Shown piece after piece: positions 37,575-46,012 of a stretch of 64,000 nucleotides of DNA (its first letter is position 1; the number at the start of each line of letters is the position of its first letter). Origin of the DNA: Paenibacillus thalictri (GTDB lineage: Bacteria > Bacillota > Bacilli > Paenibacillales > NBRC-103111); assembly GCF_004307995.1 (NCBI RefSeq), contig NZ_SIRE01000009.1:124001-188000 (forward strand), given 5' to 3'. The translations under genes and the position numbers were made by a program. Under the pieces are notes generated by a model, which did no database searches, was not told the origin of the DNA, and saw only the letters and a list, made by a program, of their open reading frames with translations.

Positions 37575-38378
37575 GTGATGGAACGGTATTCGGAAATTGA
37601 CGGTGTGATTAAATATATTCATCAGCATATATGCGATCCGCTTTCGTTAGAGCAATTGGCCAAATACGCAGGGTACAGCCCGTATCATTTCACTCGTATT
37701 TTCAAAGAAAGAACAGGTCTTTCTCCGCTGTATTACGTATCGTCCCACCGGCTGCAGAAAGCCAAAGATCTGCTCCTGCGAACCAATTTAAGCGTCCGCG
37801 ATATTGGACTCGAGATCGGCCAGCAAAGCTTGGGCACGTTTACGACCCGGTTTACCGAAAAGGTGGGGGTGACGCCCTCCGATTTTCGCAATCAGGTGAT
37901 CCAGACGGATGATCGAATCCGCTCCCTTCAGGCGCTCGACGACTGGCGCACGCCGCAGACCGTGCTGTATCCGTTCAGCAGAGTAGAAGGAACAATCGAA
38001 GCGGAAGTTCCTTTCGACGGCATCATTTTAGTCGGGTTGTTTGCGAGGCCGATCCCGGAAGGGATGCCGTTGTACGGCACGCTTCTATCTTCGCTCGGCA
38101 AGTTCTGTTTCACGGGAGTTAAGCCGGGGACGTATTATCTGATGGCGACATCCGTGACCTGGGGGACAAAATCGCTGGATATTTTGCTGCCGCATTCGAC
38201 CTTGCGGACCCGCTCCAAGGAGCCGATTGTGGTGAAACCTTATTCCTCCGTGCCGCCGCTTCAAGTGATGTTGTACGCCCCGCGGCTGGACGATCCCCCC
38301 ATACTCATTTCATTGCCGCTGCTGATGGATCATTTTCTAAGCCGGGTTATGAAGAAAGCGGACACCCGAAAAGTATAA
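37575..38378 (+). CDS. AraC-family transcriptional regulator with N-terminal DNA-binding domain
   Basis: About 267 residues. The AraC helix-turn-helix pair is at the N-terminus (SLEQLAKYAGYSPYHFTRIF; then VRDIGLEIGQQSLGTFTTRF and VGVTPSDFRNQ), an order seen in regulators that carry a C-terminal effector domain such as GyrI-like domains. The C-terminal 140 residues have no motif I recognise. The start is GTG at 37575 or ATG at 37578, after AAGGAG at 37557-37562. Targets may include the divergent VOC gene (inference). Confidence 0.85.
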   Translation: MMERYSEIDGVIKYIHQHICDPLSLEQLAKYAGYSPYHFTRIFKERTGLSPLYYVSSHRLQKAKDLLLRTNLSVRDIGLEIGQQSLGTFTTRFTEKVGVTPSDFRNQVIQTDDRIRSLQALDDWRTPQTVLYPFSRVEGTIEAEVPFDGIILVGLFARPIPEGMPLYGTLLSSLGKFCFTGVKPGTYYLMATSVTWGTKSLDILLPHSTLRTRSKEPIVVKPYSSVPPLQVMLYAPRLDDPPILISLPLLMDHFLSRVMKKADTRKV

Positions 38379-38430
38379 TCCCATTAATTGCATAGAGCAG
38401 CTATACCCGGTCAGTCCTTCTGAATTGAGT

Positions 38431-38482
38431 AAAATAGCCAATCGCTTGCCCATAAATTGGACAAATGGTTGGCTATTTTTTA
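38431..38482 (+). terminator. Terminator before pyc
   Basis: AAAATAGCCAA (38431-38441) pairs with TTGGCTATTTT (38469-38479) with following T residues. Confidence 0.85.
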
Positions 38483-38560
38483 CTACATGGTCTAACAATT
38501 TAACATAGAAGAACACAACGATTGCTTGTAAAGCGTAACGGCTGTAATCTTAAATATTAT

Positions 38561-38611
38561 ATAGTGTGTAAAAAATAAATAGTATGTAACAATTGAATCA
38601 AATAGTGTATA
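38561..38611 (+). repeat. Three ATAGTRTRTA direct repeats in the pyc leader
   Basis: ATAGTGTGTA (38561), ATAGTATGTA (38579) and ATAGTGTATA (38602) lie in an AT-rich stretch that also contains a TATACT -10-like box at 38608-38613. They may be regulator sites or chance repeats in AT-rich DNA. Confidence 0.4.
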
Positions 38612-38655
38612 CTATAGCTTATTGAAAATGACATTCATATTTTGGGGGGAAATCA

Positions 38656-41600
38656 ATGGGAGAGGTTCGTCGTTTTAAAAAGGTGCTTGTCGCCAACCGC
38701 GGTGAAATTGCAATCCGCATATTCCGGGCATGTACGGAGCTGGGCATTCGGACGGTAGCGGTCTATTCCGAGCAGGATAATGTGTCGCTTCACCGGTTTA
38801 AAGCCGATGAGGCTTATTTGATCGGGGAAGGCAAAGGGGCGATTGAAGCTTACCTCGATATCGAGAGCTTGCTTCAAGTAGCTAAACGGTACGAAGTGGA
38901 CGCCATTCATCCGGGGTATGGATTTCTGTCCGAGAACGCGGAATTCGCCAAACGATGCGCTGAAGAAGGCGTCGTATTTATCGGTCCTTCGGCCGAGCAT
39001 ATCCAGATGTTCGGTGACAAGGTAGATGCCAGAGCGATGGCTGTCAAAGCGGGCATCCCGGTCATACCGGGCACGCCGGAGCCGGTGGGCAAGCTGGATG
39101 AAGCGCTGCATTTCGGAAGGGAGCACGGCTATCCTGTCATTATTAAAGCGGCTTCCGGCGGCGGCGGCCGCGGCATGCGGATCGTCCGGGAAGACAGCGA
39201 AATGGCGGAAGCGCTCGATCGGGCCAGCTCCGAAGCAGGTGCGGCGTTTGGCAATAGCGCCGTTTACATCGAGAAATATTTGGAGCGGCCGAAGCATATC
39301 GAAGTGCAAATTATCGCCGACCGTTACGGACATTGTGTCCATTTATTCGAACGCGATTGCTCGATCCAGCGGCGTTACCAGAAGGTGGTCGAGGTGGCAC
39401 CCAGTGTTTCGCTGCCGGAGCCGCTCAGGCTGGAGATTTGTGAGACGGCGCACCGGCTGATGAGCATGGCTGGATATTATAATGCGGGAACCGTAGAGTT
39501 TCTGGTCACGCCGGACGGCAAGTTCTACTTTATCGAGGTCAACCCGCGGGTTCAGGTAGAGCATACGATCACCGAGCTGATTACCGGCATCGACATCGTC
39601 CAGACGCAAATCCGCATCGCTGAAGGGTATGCGCTTAGCGATCCGGAGATTGCCATTCCCAGTCAGGAGGCGATCGTCACCCGCGGCTACGCCATTCAAA
39701 GCCGGGTAACAACCGAAGATCCGGTGCGCGGTTTTATGCCGGAAACGGGCAGATTGCTCGCATACCGTCCAGGCGGGGGTTTCGGCATTCGTCTGGACGG
39801 CGGCAACGACTATCCGGGCGCGGTCATTACGCCGCATTACGATTCGCTGCTTGTCAAAGCTTGCGCTTGGGCTGTTACGTATGAACAAGCGGCGCAAAAA
39901 ATGATGCGCACGCTGCAGGAGTTCCGGATACGCGGCGTAAAAACGAATATCCCGTTTTTGGAGAACGTGGTGCAGCATAAGGCCTTCCTAACCGGCGATT
40001 ACGACACCTCGTTTATCGACACGACGCCGGAGCTGTTCGAGTTCCCCGAGCGGAAAGACCGCGGCACCAAGCTGCTTAATTACATCGGGCAAACGATCGT
40101 CAACGGGCATCCGGGATTGCCGGCAGGCAAGAAGCCGTCGTTTGATCCGCCCCGTATTCCGAATTTGTCTGCGGTGCAAGAGCCGCTGCAAGGGACAAAG
40201 CAGATTCTCGATACGCAGGGTGTGGAGGGGCTTCTCACTTGGATTCGCTCAAGCGGCAAGCTGCTCGTAACCGATACGACGTTCCGCGACGCGCATCAAT
40301 CGCTGTTTGCCACAAGAGTGCGGACCCACGATCTGCTCAATATCGCAGAGGCGACGGGGAAACTCGCCGGCGACTTGTTCTCCGTCGAGATGTGGGGCGG
40401 GGCTACCTTTGACACAACGATGAGGTTCCTGAACGAGGATCCGTGGGAAAGGCTGCGCCTGCTTCGCAAACGGATACCGAACGTATTGTTCCAGATGCTG
40501 TTCAGAGGTGCAAACGCGGTAGGGTACACGAATTACCCGGATAATGTAAACCGCCGCTTTGTGCAGTTGGCGGCTGAAGCGGGCATCGATGTGTTCCGTA
40601 TTTTTGACAGCCTGAACTGGATCGAAGGCATGCGTCTGGCGATCGATTCGGTTCGCGAATCGGGGAAAGTCGCGGAAGCGGCGATCTGCTATACCGGCGA
40701 TATTTTGGATGAAACCCGCGACAAATATTCTCTTGGTTATTATGTCGATCTTGCCAAGCAATTGGAGCAAGCCGGAGCGCACATTCTTGCGATTAAAGAT
40801 ATGGCGGGCCTCTTGAAGCCGTTTGCCGCCTACAAGCTGATCAGCGTCCTGAAGCAGGAAATCGGCATCCCGATACATCTGCACACGCACGATACGAGCG
40901 GCAATCAGATGTCGACGCTGGTCAAGGCGTACGAAGCCGGCGTGGACATCGTTGATGCGGCGATCAGCTCGATGTCCGGTCTGACCTCGCAGCCGAGCTT
41001 GAACGGCTTGGCTGCCTCCTTGCAAGGACAACCACGCGAGACGCAGCTGGAGCTTGCGGACCTGCAAAAGCTGTCCGACTACTGGGAGGACGTGCGCGTC
41101 TACTACAGCGGTTTCGAAAGCGGCATGAAGTCGCCCAGCTCGGAAATTTACTTGCACGAGATGCCCGGGGGACAGTACACCAACCTGCATCAGCAAGCCA
41201 AAGGTGTCGGGCTGGAGGAGCGCTGGGAAGAAGTGAAGACGACCTACGCCACAGTGAACCGGATGTTCGGCGACATCGTCAAGGTGACGCCGTCCTCCAA
41301 GGTTGTCGGGGACATGGCGCTGTTTATGGTGCAAAATCAGTTAAGCGAGCAGGACGTCTATGAGAAAGGCGAGCGGTACGACTTTCCGGAATCGGTGGTG
41401 CAGTTCTTCCAAGGATATTTGGGCCAGCCGCCGGGCGGATTCCCGGAAAAGCTGCGTGACGTCATTCTGAAAGGGCGCGAATATTTCACCTGCCGTCCAG
41501 GGGAACTGCTGCCTCCCGCCGATTTTGCTCAGGTCAAATCGGAGCTGGCAGCCAAGCTGGGCCGTTCCGTCAACGATTACGATATGATGAGTTACCTGAT

Positions 41601-42114
41601 GTATCCGAAGGTGTTTCTCGATAAGGAGAAAATGACCGGTGAATTCGGAGATATTTCCGTGCTGGATACGCCGAGCTTTTTCTACGGCCTGCGTCTGGGC
41701 GAAGAGATTTCCGTCAGCATCGAGCAAGGCAAAACGCTGATCGTCAAGCTGATCGCGGTGGGTCCCGTATCGCCAAGCGGTACGAAAACGATTTATTACG
41801 AGCTGAACGGGCAACCCCGCGAGGTGACGATCCGCGATTTGTCCGCCGAGGTCAGCAAGGAGGCGCGCCGCAAAGCCGACGTTTCCGACCCGGGTCAGAT
41901 CGGCGCATCGATGCCGGGCAAAGTCGTCAAAGTGATGGCCGAAGTCGGCGATAAAATCAAGAAAGGCGAGCATCTCTTCGTCACCGAGGCGATGAAGATG
42001 GAGATGAACGTGCAGGCGCCGATCAGCGGCACCGTTGTCGCGATTCATGTGAAGCCGGGCGATCTGCTGGAGCCGGGGGATTTGCTGATCGAGCTGCAGC
42101 CTGCCAAATCATAA
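38656..42114 (+). CDS. pyc: Pyruvate carboxylase
   Basis: A 1152-residue biotin enzyme that carboxylates pyruvate to oxaloacetate with ATP and bicarbonate, refilling the TCA cycle. Domains in order: biotin carboxylase (1 to about 455; KAASGGGGRGMR ATP-grasp loop and EVNPRVQVEHT), the carboxyltransferase barrel (about 535-800; TDTTFRDAHQSLFATRVRTH), the allosteric linker, and the biotin carrier domain with biotinylated Lys1114 in EAMKMEM. Full length for the single-chain family. The leader from 38482 has AT-rich direct repeats. It is a single gene followed by a terminator. Confidence 0.98.
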   Translation: MGEVRRFKKVLVANRGEIAIRIFRACTELGIRTVAVYSEQDNVSLHRFKADEAYLIGEGKGAIEAYLDIESLLQVAKRYEVDAIHPGYGFLSENAEFAKRCAEEGVVFIGPSAEHIQMFGDKVDARAMAVKAGIPVIPGTPEPVGKLDEALHFGREHGYPVIIKAASGGGGRGMRIVREDSEMAEALDRASSEAGAAFGNSAVYIEKYLERPKHIEVQIIADRYGHCVHLFERDCSIQRRYQKVVEVAPSVSLPEPLRLEICETAHRLMSMAGYYNAGTVEFLVTPDGKFYFIEVNPRVQVEHTITELITGIDIVQTQIRIAEGYALSDPEIAIPSQEAIVTRGYAIQSRVTTEDPVRGFMPETGRLLAYRPGGGFGIRLDGGNDYPGAVITPHYDSLLVKACAWAVTYEQAAQKMMRTLQEFRIRGVKTNIPFLENVVQHKAFLTGDYDTSFIDTTPELFEFPERKDRGTKLLNYIGQTIVNGHPGLPAGKKPSFDPPRIPNLSAVQEPLQGTKQILDTQGVEGLLTWIRSSGKLLVTDTTFRDAHQSLFATRVRTHDLLNIAEATGKLAGDLFSVEMWGGATFDTTMRFLNEDPWERLRLLRKRIPNVLFQMLFRGANAVGYTNYPDNVNRRFVQLAAEAGIDVFRIFDSLNWIEGMRLAIDSVRESGKVAEAAICYTGDILDETRDKYSLGYYVDLAKQLEQAGAHILAIKDMAGLLKPFAAYKLISVLKQEIGIPIHLHTHDTSGNQMSTLVKAYEAGVDIVDAAISSMSGLTSQPSLNGLAASLQGQPRETQLELADLQKLSDYWEDVRVYYSGFESGMKSPSSEIYLHEMPGGQYTNLHQQAKGVGLEERWEEVKTTYATVNRMFGDIVKVTPSSKVVGDMALFMVQNQLSEQDVYEKGERYDFPESVVQFFQGYLGQPPGGFPEKLRDVILKGREYFTCRPGELLPPADFAQVKSELAAKLGRSVNDYDMMSYLMYPKVFLDKEKMTGEFGDISVLDTPSFFYGLRLGEEISVSIEQGKTLIVKLIAVGPVSPSGTKTIYYELNGQPREVTIRDLSAEVSKEARRKADVSDPGQIGASMPGKVVKVMAEVGDKIKKGEHLFVTEAMKMEMNVQAPISGTVVAIHVKPGDLLEPGDLLIELQPAKS

Positions 42115-42143
42115 ATGCCGTTAAATAACATTGAATAATTAAT

Positions 42144-42226
42144 AAGCCTTACTATCTGAAGTAATCTGCGTCCGAATTCCGACGATAATTAGCCGGAGAG
42201 GCAGTTCAGATGTAAGGCTTTTTTTG
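42144..42226. terminator. Terminator after pyc
   Basis: The arm at 42144-42160 (AAGCCTTACTATCTGAA) pairs with TTCAGATGTAAGGCTT (42205-42220) with one bulge and is followed by a T run. It separates pyc from the convergent SMR genes. Confidence 0.8.
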
Positions 42227-42230
42227 CACT

Positions 42231-42545
42231 CTACGCAATCAGCTTTAATCCAACCGCCGCGGCCAACACCAAGCTAATATAGAAGATGCGCCTCCGGCTT
42301 TTCGACTCGCCGTAGACAAACATTCCTACGACCGCGCTGCCAACCGTACCAATTCCCGTCCAAACCGCGTAAGCCGTTCCCATCGAAATCGATCTCATCG
42401 CCAGCGAAAGCAGCGTGAAGCTCATTATAAAGCTGACGGCCAACATGCCGTAAGTTTTCCAGCCTTTGTTCATCTTAAGTTTGTATAATGCCGTTGCCCC
42501 GACAATTTCGAACGTTCCCGCAAAAAATAAACAGATCCAAGCCAT
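42231..42545 (-). CDS. Small multidrug resistance (SMR) transporter subunit B
   Basis: A 104-residue four-helix membrane protein of the SMR family. The essential membrane glutamate is in FAGTFEIVGATALYK (Glu13), and AYAVWTGIGTVGSAVVGMFVYGES is the family signature. It directly follows another SMR gene without a gap, so the two form a paired heterodimeric exporter such as YkkCD or EbrAB. The pair is downstream of a TetR repressor gene on the same strand. Substrates could be cationic drugs or guanidinium compounds; no guanidine riboswitch is seen, which favours drugs. Confidence 0.9.
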   Translation of the reverse strand: MAWICLFFAGTFEIVGATALYKLKMNKGWKTYGMLAVSFIMSFTLLSLAMRSISMGTAYAVWTGIGTVGSAVVGMFVYGESKSRRRIFYISLVLAAAVGLKLIA

Positions 42546-42878
42546 TTAAGCGCCAGCTCCTTCCGCGGTCGTTACCCTTTTCAGGCCGATTACGCCGTAT
42601 AACAGCAAGGCAATGAGCAATATTTTGATCCAATTAAAAGGTTCGCCAAAAACGGCCATCTCGGTCAATACGGTTCCCGCCGTGCCGAGCCCGGTGAACA
42701 CCGTGTATAACGTGCCGACCGGCAGCATTTGCGACGCCCGGATAAACAATCTGAACGATACAAAAATAGCCCCGAAAGTAACCAGCCAAGCCCACCACTG
42801 ATCGGCATGCTTCAAGCCGGAAACCCAGATGACCTCAAAAATAATGGCGATGCCAATTCCCATCCAACCCGATTTCAT
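42546..42878 (-). CDS. Small multidrug resistance (SMR) transporter subunit A
   Basis: A 110-residue four-helix SMR protein with the conserved glutamate in IAIIFEVIWVSGLKH and the signature TLYTVFTGLGTAGTVLTEMAVF. It is the first of the SMR pair and abuts the second gene. A short gap of 36 bases separates it from tetR upstream, so one message probably carries all three genes. Confidence 0.9.
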   Translation of the reverse strand: MKSGWMGIGIAIIFEVIWVSGLKHADQWWAWLVTFGAIFVSFRLFIRASQMLPVGTLYTVFTGLGTAGTVLTEMAVFGEPFNWIKILLIALLLYGVIGLKRVTTAEGAGA

Positions 42879-42914
42879 GCGATATAACCACCTTTCATCA
42901 CGAATATATAAAAC

Positions 42915-43505
42915 TCAACCGGGCGAGCCGGTAAGACCCCGCCAATAAATATGCCACGCGCCTTCCAGCCGCTTGGTATAACGCGCGGTTCCGCCGAACA
43001 GCATTTCGATAAGGACGGCGTCCAGAACGCCCAGAAACGCATCCGACGCATACACGGCATTCACCGGAGCAATCTCGTTTTCTTGGACGGCACGTTCAAA
43101 TAACGGGACGAGCAGCCGCTCCAGCCCTTCGAGATATGCGTAGCCGTATTGGACGATTGTCGCCTCGTGGGCCGCCGGCGGAAAATACATCATGCGCAGC
43201 CAAAATCGTTTCTGATCGTCTTTTTCATACCGGTTTTTATAATCTGTAATAAAGCCAAACAGCGTTTGCTGCAGCGATTTGCCCGCTTGTTCACGAAAAT
43301 AACGGCCCACAAACACCTGTTCTTCTTCTACGATATCCGCAAGCACGTGAAGGAACAGATCGTCCTTGCTCTTAAAGTGGGTGTAGATGGACTGCTTCTT
43401 AATCCCCACATCGTCGGCAATTTGCCCTAGGGACGTGCCATCGTAACCATGAAGGGCAAACTGCTTAAGTGCAACTTTACGAATCAGTTGTGCGGTCGTC
43501 TCCAT
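42915..43505 (-). CDS. TetR-family repressor of the SMR exporter
   Basis: A 196-residue TetR regulator with N-terminal helix-turn-helix (TSLGQIADDVGIKKQSIYTH, about residues 25-44) and a helical ligand domain. It is the first gene of the tetR-SMR-SMR unit. A consensus promoter lies upstream with a CGAACGTTCG palindrome between it and the start, so self-repression lifted by the exported compound is the obvious model. That is inference from layout. Confidence 0.92.
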   Translation of the reverse strand: METTAQLIRKVALKQFALHGYDGTSLGQIADDVGIKKQSIYTHFKSKDDLFLHVLADIVEEEQVFVGRYFREQAGKSLQQTLFGFITDYKNRYEKDDQKRFWLRMMYFPPAAHEATIVQYGYAYLEGLERLLVPLFERAVQENEIAPVNAVYASDAFLGVLDAVLIEMLFGGTARYTKRLEGAWHIYWRGLTGSPG

Positions 43506-43519
43506 GTAAGTCTCCCTTC

Positions 43520-43529
43520 CGAACGTTCG
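43520..43529. promoter_or_regulatory. Palindromic operator candidate for the SMR repressor
   Basis: CGAACGTTCG is a perfect 10-bp palindrome between the -10 box and the tetR start, a typical place for a TetR operator. Confidence 0.6.
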
Positions 43530-43539
43530 TCAGGATAGA

Positions 43540-43568
43540 ATTATATTATGCCCCGTTTGAACTGTCAA
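43540..43568 (-). promoter_or_regulatory. Consensus sigma-A promoter of tetR-SMR operon
   Basis: On the minus strand TTGACA (43568-43563), a 17-base spacer and TATAAT (43545-43540) match the full consensus. Confidence 0.9.
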
Positions 43569-43639
43569 GCCGATATATTATTCATTATGTGGTGTATTGA
43601 CTGGGCCCAACGAGTAAACCGTTTTCAGAAAATGAACGG

Positions 43640-43669
43640 TTGTCAGTTAACCCCAACTTGTGATACTAT
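43640..43669 (+). promoter_or_regulatory. Promoter of the FMN-riboswitch transcript
   Basis: TTGTCA at 43640-43645 and TACTAT at 43664-43669 with 18 bases between; GATACT with a 16-base spacer is an alternative. It lies about 20 bases upstream of the riboswitch. Confidence 0.55.
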
Positions 43670-43686
43670 TCACTTTAACAGAATAT

Positions 43687-43829
43687 GAACCTTCGGGGCA
43701 GGGTGAAATTCCCTACCGGCGGTGAGGATACGTGCGTAGTATCCGCAGCCCGCGACTCCCGGCCATATGGCTGGGACTGACTTGGTGAAAATCCAAGGCC
43801 GACGGTATAGTCCGGATGGGAGAAGGTAC
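43687..43829 (+). promoter_or_regulatory. FMN riboswitch (RFN element)
   Basis: The conserved RFN parts are all present in order: TTCGGGGCAGGGTGAAATTC, CCTACCGGCGGTGAGGAT, AGCCCGCGACTCCC, GACTTGGTGAAAATCCAAGG, CCGACGGTATAGTCCGGATG and GGGAGAAGGTA. Binding of FMN is expected to favour the strong terminator at 43872, turning off the downstream EamA transporter gene. Confidence 0.95.
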
Positions 43830-43871
43830 AACACAATTTGTTAAATTTCACAATTTAACAGGTTTGTTTGT

Positions 43872-43911
43872 CGTTGCCCCCGTTATTTATGTAACGGGGG
43901 CAACGTTTCTT
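43872..43911 (+). terminator. Riboswitch expression-platform terminator
   Basis: CGTTGCCCCCGTTA (43872-43885) and TAACGGGGGCAACG (43892-43905) form a perfect 14-bp stem followed by TTTCTT. Confidence 0.85.
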
Positions 43912-43920
43912 CAGGAGGTT

Positions 43921-43956
43921 CAATTCAAAACATTCCTTGAGGAGGTTTTTGAATTG
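43921..43956 (+). promoter_or_regulatory. Hairpin enclosing the ribosome site of the EamA gene
   Basis: CAATTCAAAAC (43921-43931) pairs with GTTTTTGAATTG (43945-43956) with one bulged T. The loop holds GAGGAG and the right arm ends in the likely TTG start codon, so the fold could hide the start and add translational control. Confidence 0.5.
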
Positions 43957-44958
43957 GAGAACACAATGGAATCACACGGGAAAGCTATGCATTTCAAAAC
44001 GCACACCACCGAGAGGAACTTGGGCATCTGGTATGTTGCGTTAGGCGCTACGTTATGGGGGCTCGATCCGCTGTTTCGGATTTTGCTTCTGGAGAGCTTT
44101 ACCTCCGCCCAGATCGTTTTTCTCGAGCATCTGCTGTTGATGATTTATGCGCTGCCGGTTTTTATTAAGCATCGCCGCGTACTTAGCGGGAAAATCACAT
44201 TGGCCGTTATCGGCGCGCTGCTGTTTATTTCTTGGGGAGGCTCGGCTATCGCAACGATGCTGTTTACCTCCGCTTTCGCTTATGGCAACCCCAATGCAGT
44301 CCTGCTGCTGCAGAAGCTGCAGCCGCTGTTTGCCATCATCATGGCGCGCTTGATGCTCAAAGAAGCGCTGCCGTCGCGTTTTTTCGTTTATATTATTGCC
44401 GCTCTGCTTGGTACTTATTTGCTGACCTTCGGGATTGGCGCACCGTCGCTTGGCCTGCGCGATTTGGGCACGATTAGCTGCCTGTTCTCGATCATGGCCG
44501 CTGTGTTGTGGGGAGGCTCGACCGTTATGGGCAAGTTCCTGCTGCAGAAAAACATCGACTTTCATCTGGTCACGTCGCTGCGGTTTATGCTTGCTGTTCC
44601 GCTGTTATCGGGTGTGCTTATTGCCAGCGGCGATGCTTGGCATGTGAGCGGCGGATCCGGACATATGACGCTGATGCTGGTTAATTTGGCGTTTCAGGCT
44701 TTTCTGCCGGGGCTGCTCAGCATGCTGCTGTATTACAAAGGACTGACCTCTACGAAGGCGTTGTTTGCAACGCTTGCCGAGCTGGCTTTTCCCGCCGTCG
44801 GCGTGCTGGTCAACTGGCTGGTGTTTCATCAGGCGCTGACCATCGGCCAACTGCTCGGATTCCTGCTGATTTGGTCGACGCTGTGGTTTATGAGCCGCAG
44901 TCAGCGGGAACCGGAAGCAAGAGCCGTCGCGCCCGCGAAACTGGAGACAAGCGGATAA
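43954..44958 (+). CDS. EamA/DMT-family transporter under FMN riboswitch control (candidate flavin importer)
   Basis: About 334 residues with ten predicted membrane helices in two EamA repeats, starting at LGIWYVALGATLWGLDPLFR and again near LGTISCLFSIMAAVLWGGST. Only the FMN riboswitch and its terminator lie upstream, so the message is made when FMN is scarce. Drug/metabolite transporters of this type (ImpX in Fusobacterium and Desulfitobacterium, RibN in Rhizobium) are known or proposed riboflavin transporters, which supports a flavin import role; no biosynthetic rib genes are here. TTG at 43954 follows a well-placed AGGAGG; ATG at 43966 is an alternative. The frame open from 43816 overlaps the riboswitch and terminator and is not coding. 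Confidence 0.88.
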   Translation: MENTMESHGKAMHFKTHTTERNLGIWYVALGATLWGLDPLFRILLLESFTSAQIVFLEHLLLMIYALPVFIKHRRVLSGKITLAVIGALLFISWGGSAIATMLFTSAFAYGNPNAVLLLQKLQPLFAIIMARLMLKEALPSRFFVYIIAALLGTYLLTFGIGAPSLGLRDLGTISCLFSIMAAVLWGGSTVMGKFLLQKNIDFHLVTSLRFMLAVPLLSGVLIASGDAWHVSGGSGHMTLMLVNLAFQAFLPGLLSMLLYYKGLTSTKALFATLAELAFPAVGVLVNWLVFHQALTIGQLLGFLLIWSTLWFMSRSQREPEARAVAPAKLETSG

Positions 44959-44964
44959 CAATAT

Positions 44965-45032
44965 GCCCCCCTCACCATACTGCGCATCGAAACATTTTCG
45001 GTGCATATGTAATGCGGCGAGGGGGGCTTTTT
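44965..45032 (+). terminator. Terminator after the EamA gene
   Basis: GCCCCCCTC (44965-44973) pairs with GAGGGGGGC (45019-45027), followed by TTTTT. Confidence 0.8.
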
Positions 45033-45041
45033 ACGAAAAAA

Positions 45042-45770
45042 TCAATAAATCGATTCTACAGGACTGTCGATGCGCCAGCCTATTCCTTCAATAAGCCGGA
45101 AGTTGACGTTCCTCTCTTCGAAACCGTCGCCTCCGTCGCCCAAAGGGACCGTAAACCGATAAGTTTTTAAATCGGCGCTGTCCTGGATCACTTTCAATGT
45201 CGCATGGGCCCAATTCAGAAGGCTTCCGCCGTCCGCATCGTTCTTAGCCAATCTGCCGTCTATCTCGGTGATAATGCCCGTTTCAATTTGTTTATCATAG
45301 AAGCTGACTGCCTGTTCGGCAGTAAATAGCTGCTCAAAATAAGCGATGTATTTAACCTTCGTATCCAAGTCGTCGCCCATCCAGTGGTAAGTAATATCCC
45401 GGCCTTTTACCGGGAAGCTTTGCACAAGTCCTTTCAGATTCCCTCCGTTTGCAGCATACCAATAATGATTTTTGGCTTCACCGGCCATTTGTACAGCATC
45501 CGGCGCGCTGAACTGCGCGATGGGTTTCTCTACAATAACGGCTTGATTTGCTTCATCCCATGTCACTTTGGCTCCAAGTGCTTCAGCCAAAGCTCGAGCC
45601 GGTACCAGAGTGCTGCCATTAATCATTTGGCCAGGGACCTCGGAATGAATTTCCTTACCGTTCACAATCAACTTGACAACCGCAGGCGCCGCAAACGAAA
45701 CGCTTGAAAAAAGTACGGATCCCACTATAGCCCCGCTCACAAATGATCTCACATTAAATCTGCTCAACAT
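45042..45770 (-). CDS. Secreted stalk-domain (copper amine oxidase N-terminal-like) protein
   Basis: A 242-residue exported protein. The signal peptide (SGAIVGSVLFSSVSFA) is followed by one stalk domain at about residues 30-85 (VKLIVNGKEI and INGSTLVPARALAEALGAKV), a beta module common in Paenibacillus surface proteins. The remaining 140 residues resemble a lumazine-binding/SnoaL-like fold only vaguely and have no catalytic motif I can name. ATG at 45770 is preferred over the frame start at 45800 because AGGTGG lies just upstream. Confidence 0.8.
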   Translation of the reverse strand: MLSRFNVRSFVSGAIVGSVLFSSVSFAAPAVVKLIVNGKEIHSEVPGQMINGSTLVPARALAEALGAKVTWDEANQAVIVEKPIAQFSAPDAVQMAGEAKNHYWYAANGGNLKGLVQSFPVKGRDITYHWMGDDLDTKVKYIAYFEQLFTAEQAVSFYDKQIETGIITEIDGRLAKNDADGGSLLNWAHATLKVIQDSADLKTYRFTVPLGDGGDGFEERNVNFRLIEGIGWRIDSPVESIY

Positions 45771-46012
45771 TCTTCCACCTCGAAATGATATAACTTCCAA
45801 TCATCTTGACGTTGCTCTAATTCCAATTGTTGCATATGAAGTAAAGTTTTTTTTGATTTGGATTGCCGTCGCTTTATCAATTTGATGGTGGGAAGGCTTA
45901 AGATTAGAAATCCGAAAAGGGGATTGCATTCAAGCGGCTCAATTGCTACGCTGGCTATATATACCAGATACAGAGAAACCGCTGTGTACAAACGGGAGGA
46001 GCCGGATGCGCA

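Noticed and set aside
43816..43953. Start of the EamA gene at 43816
   Set aside because: This would put the end of the FMN riboswitch and its terminator inside the gene; the AGGAGG-preceded start at 43954 is better.
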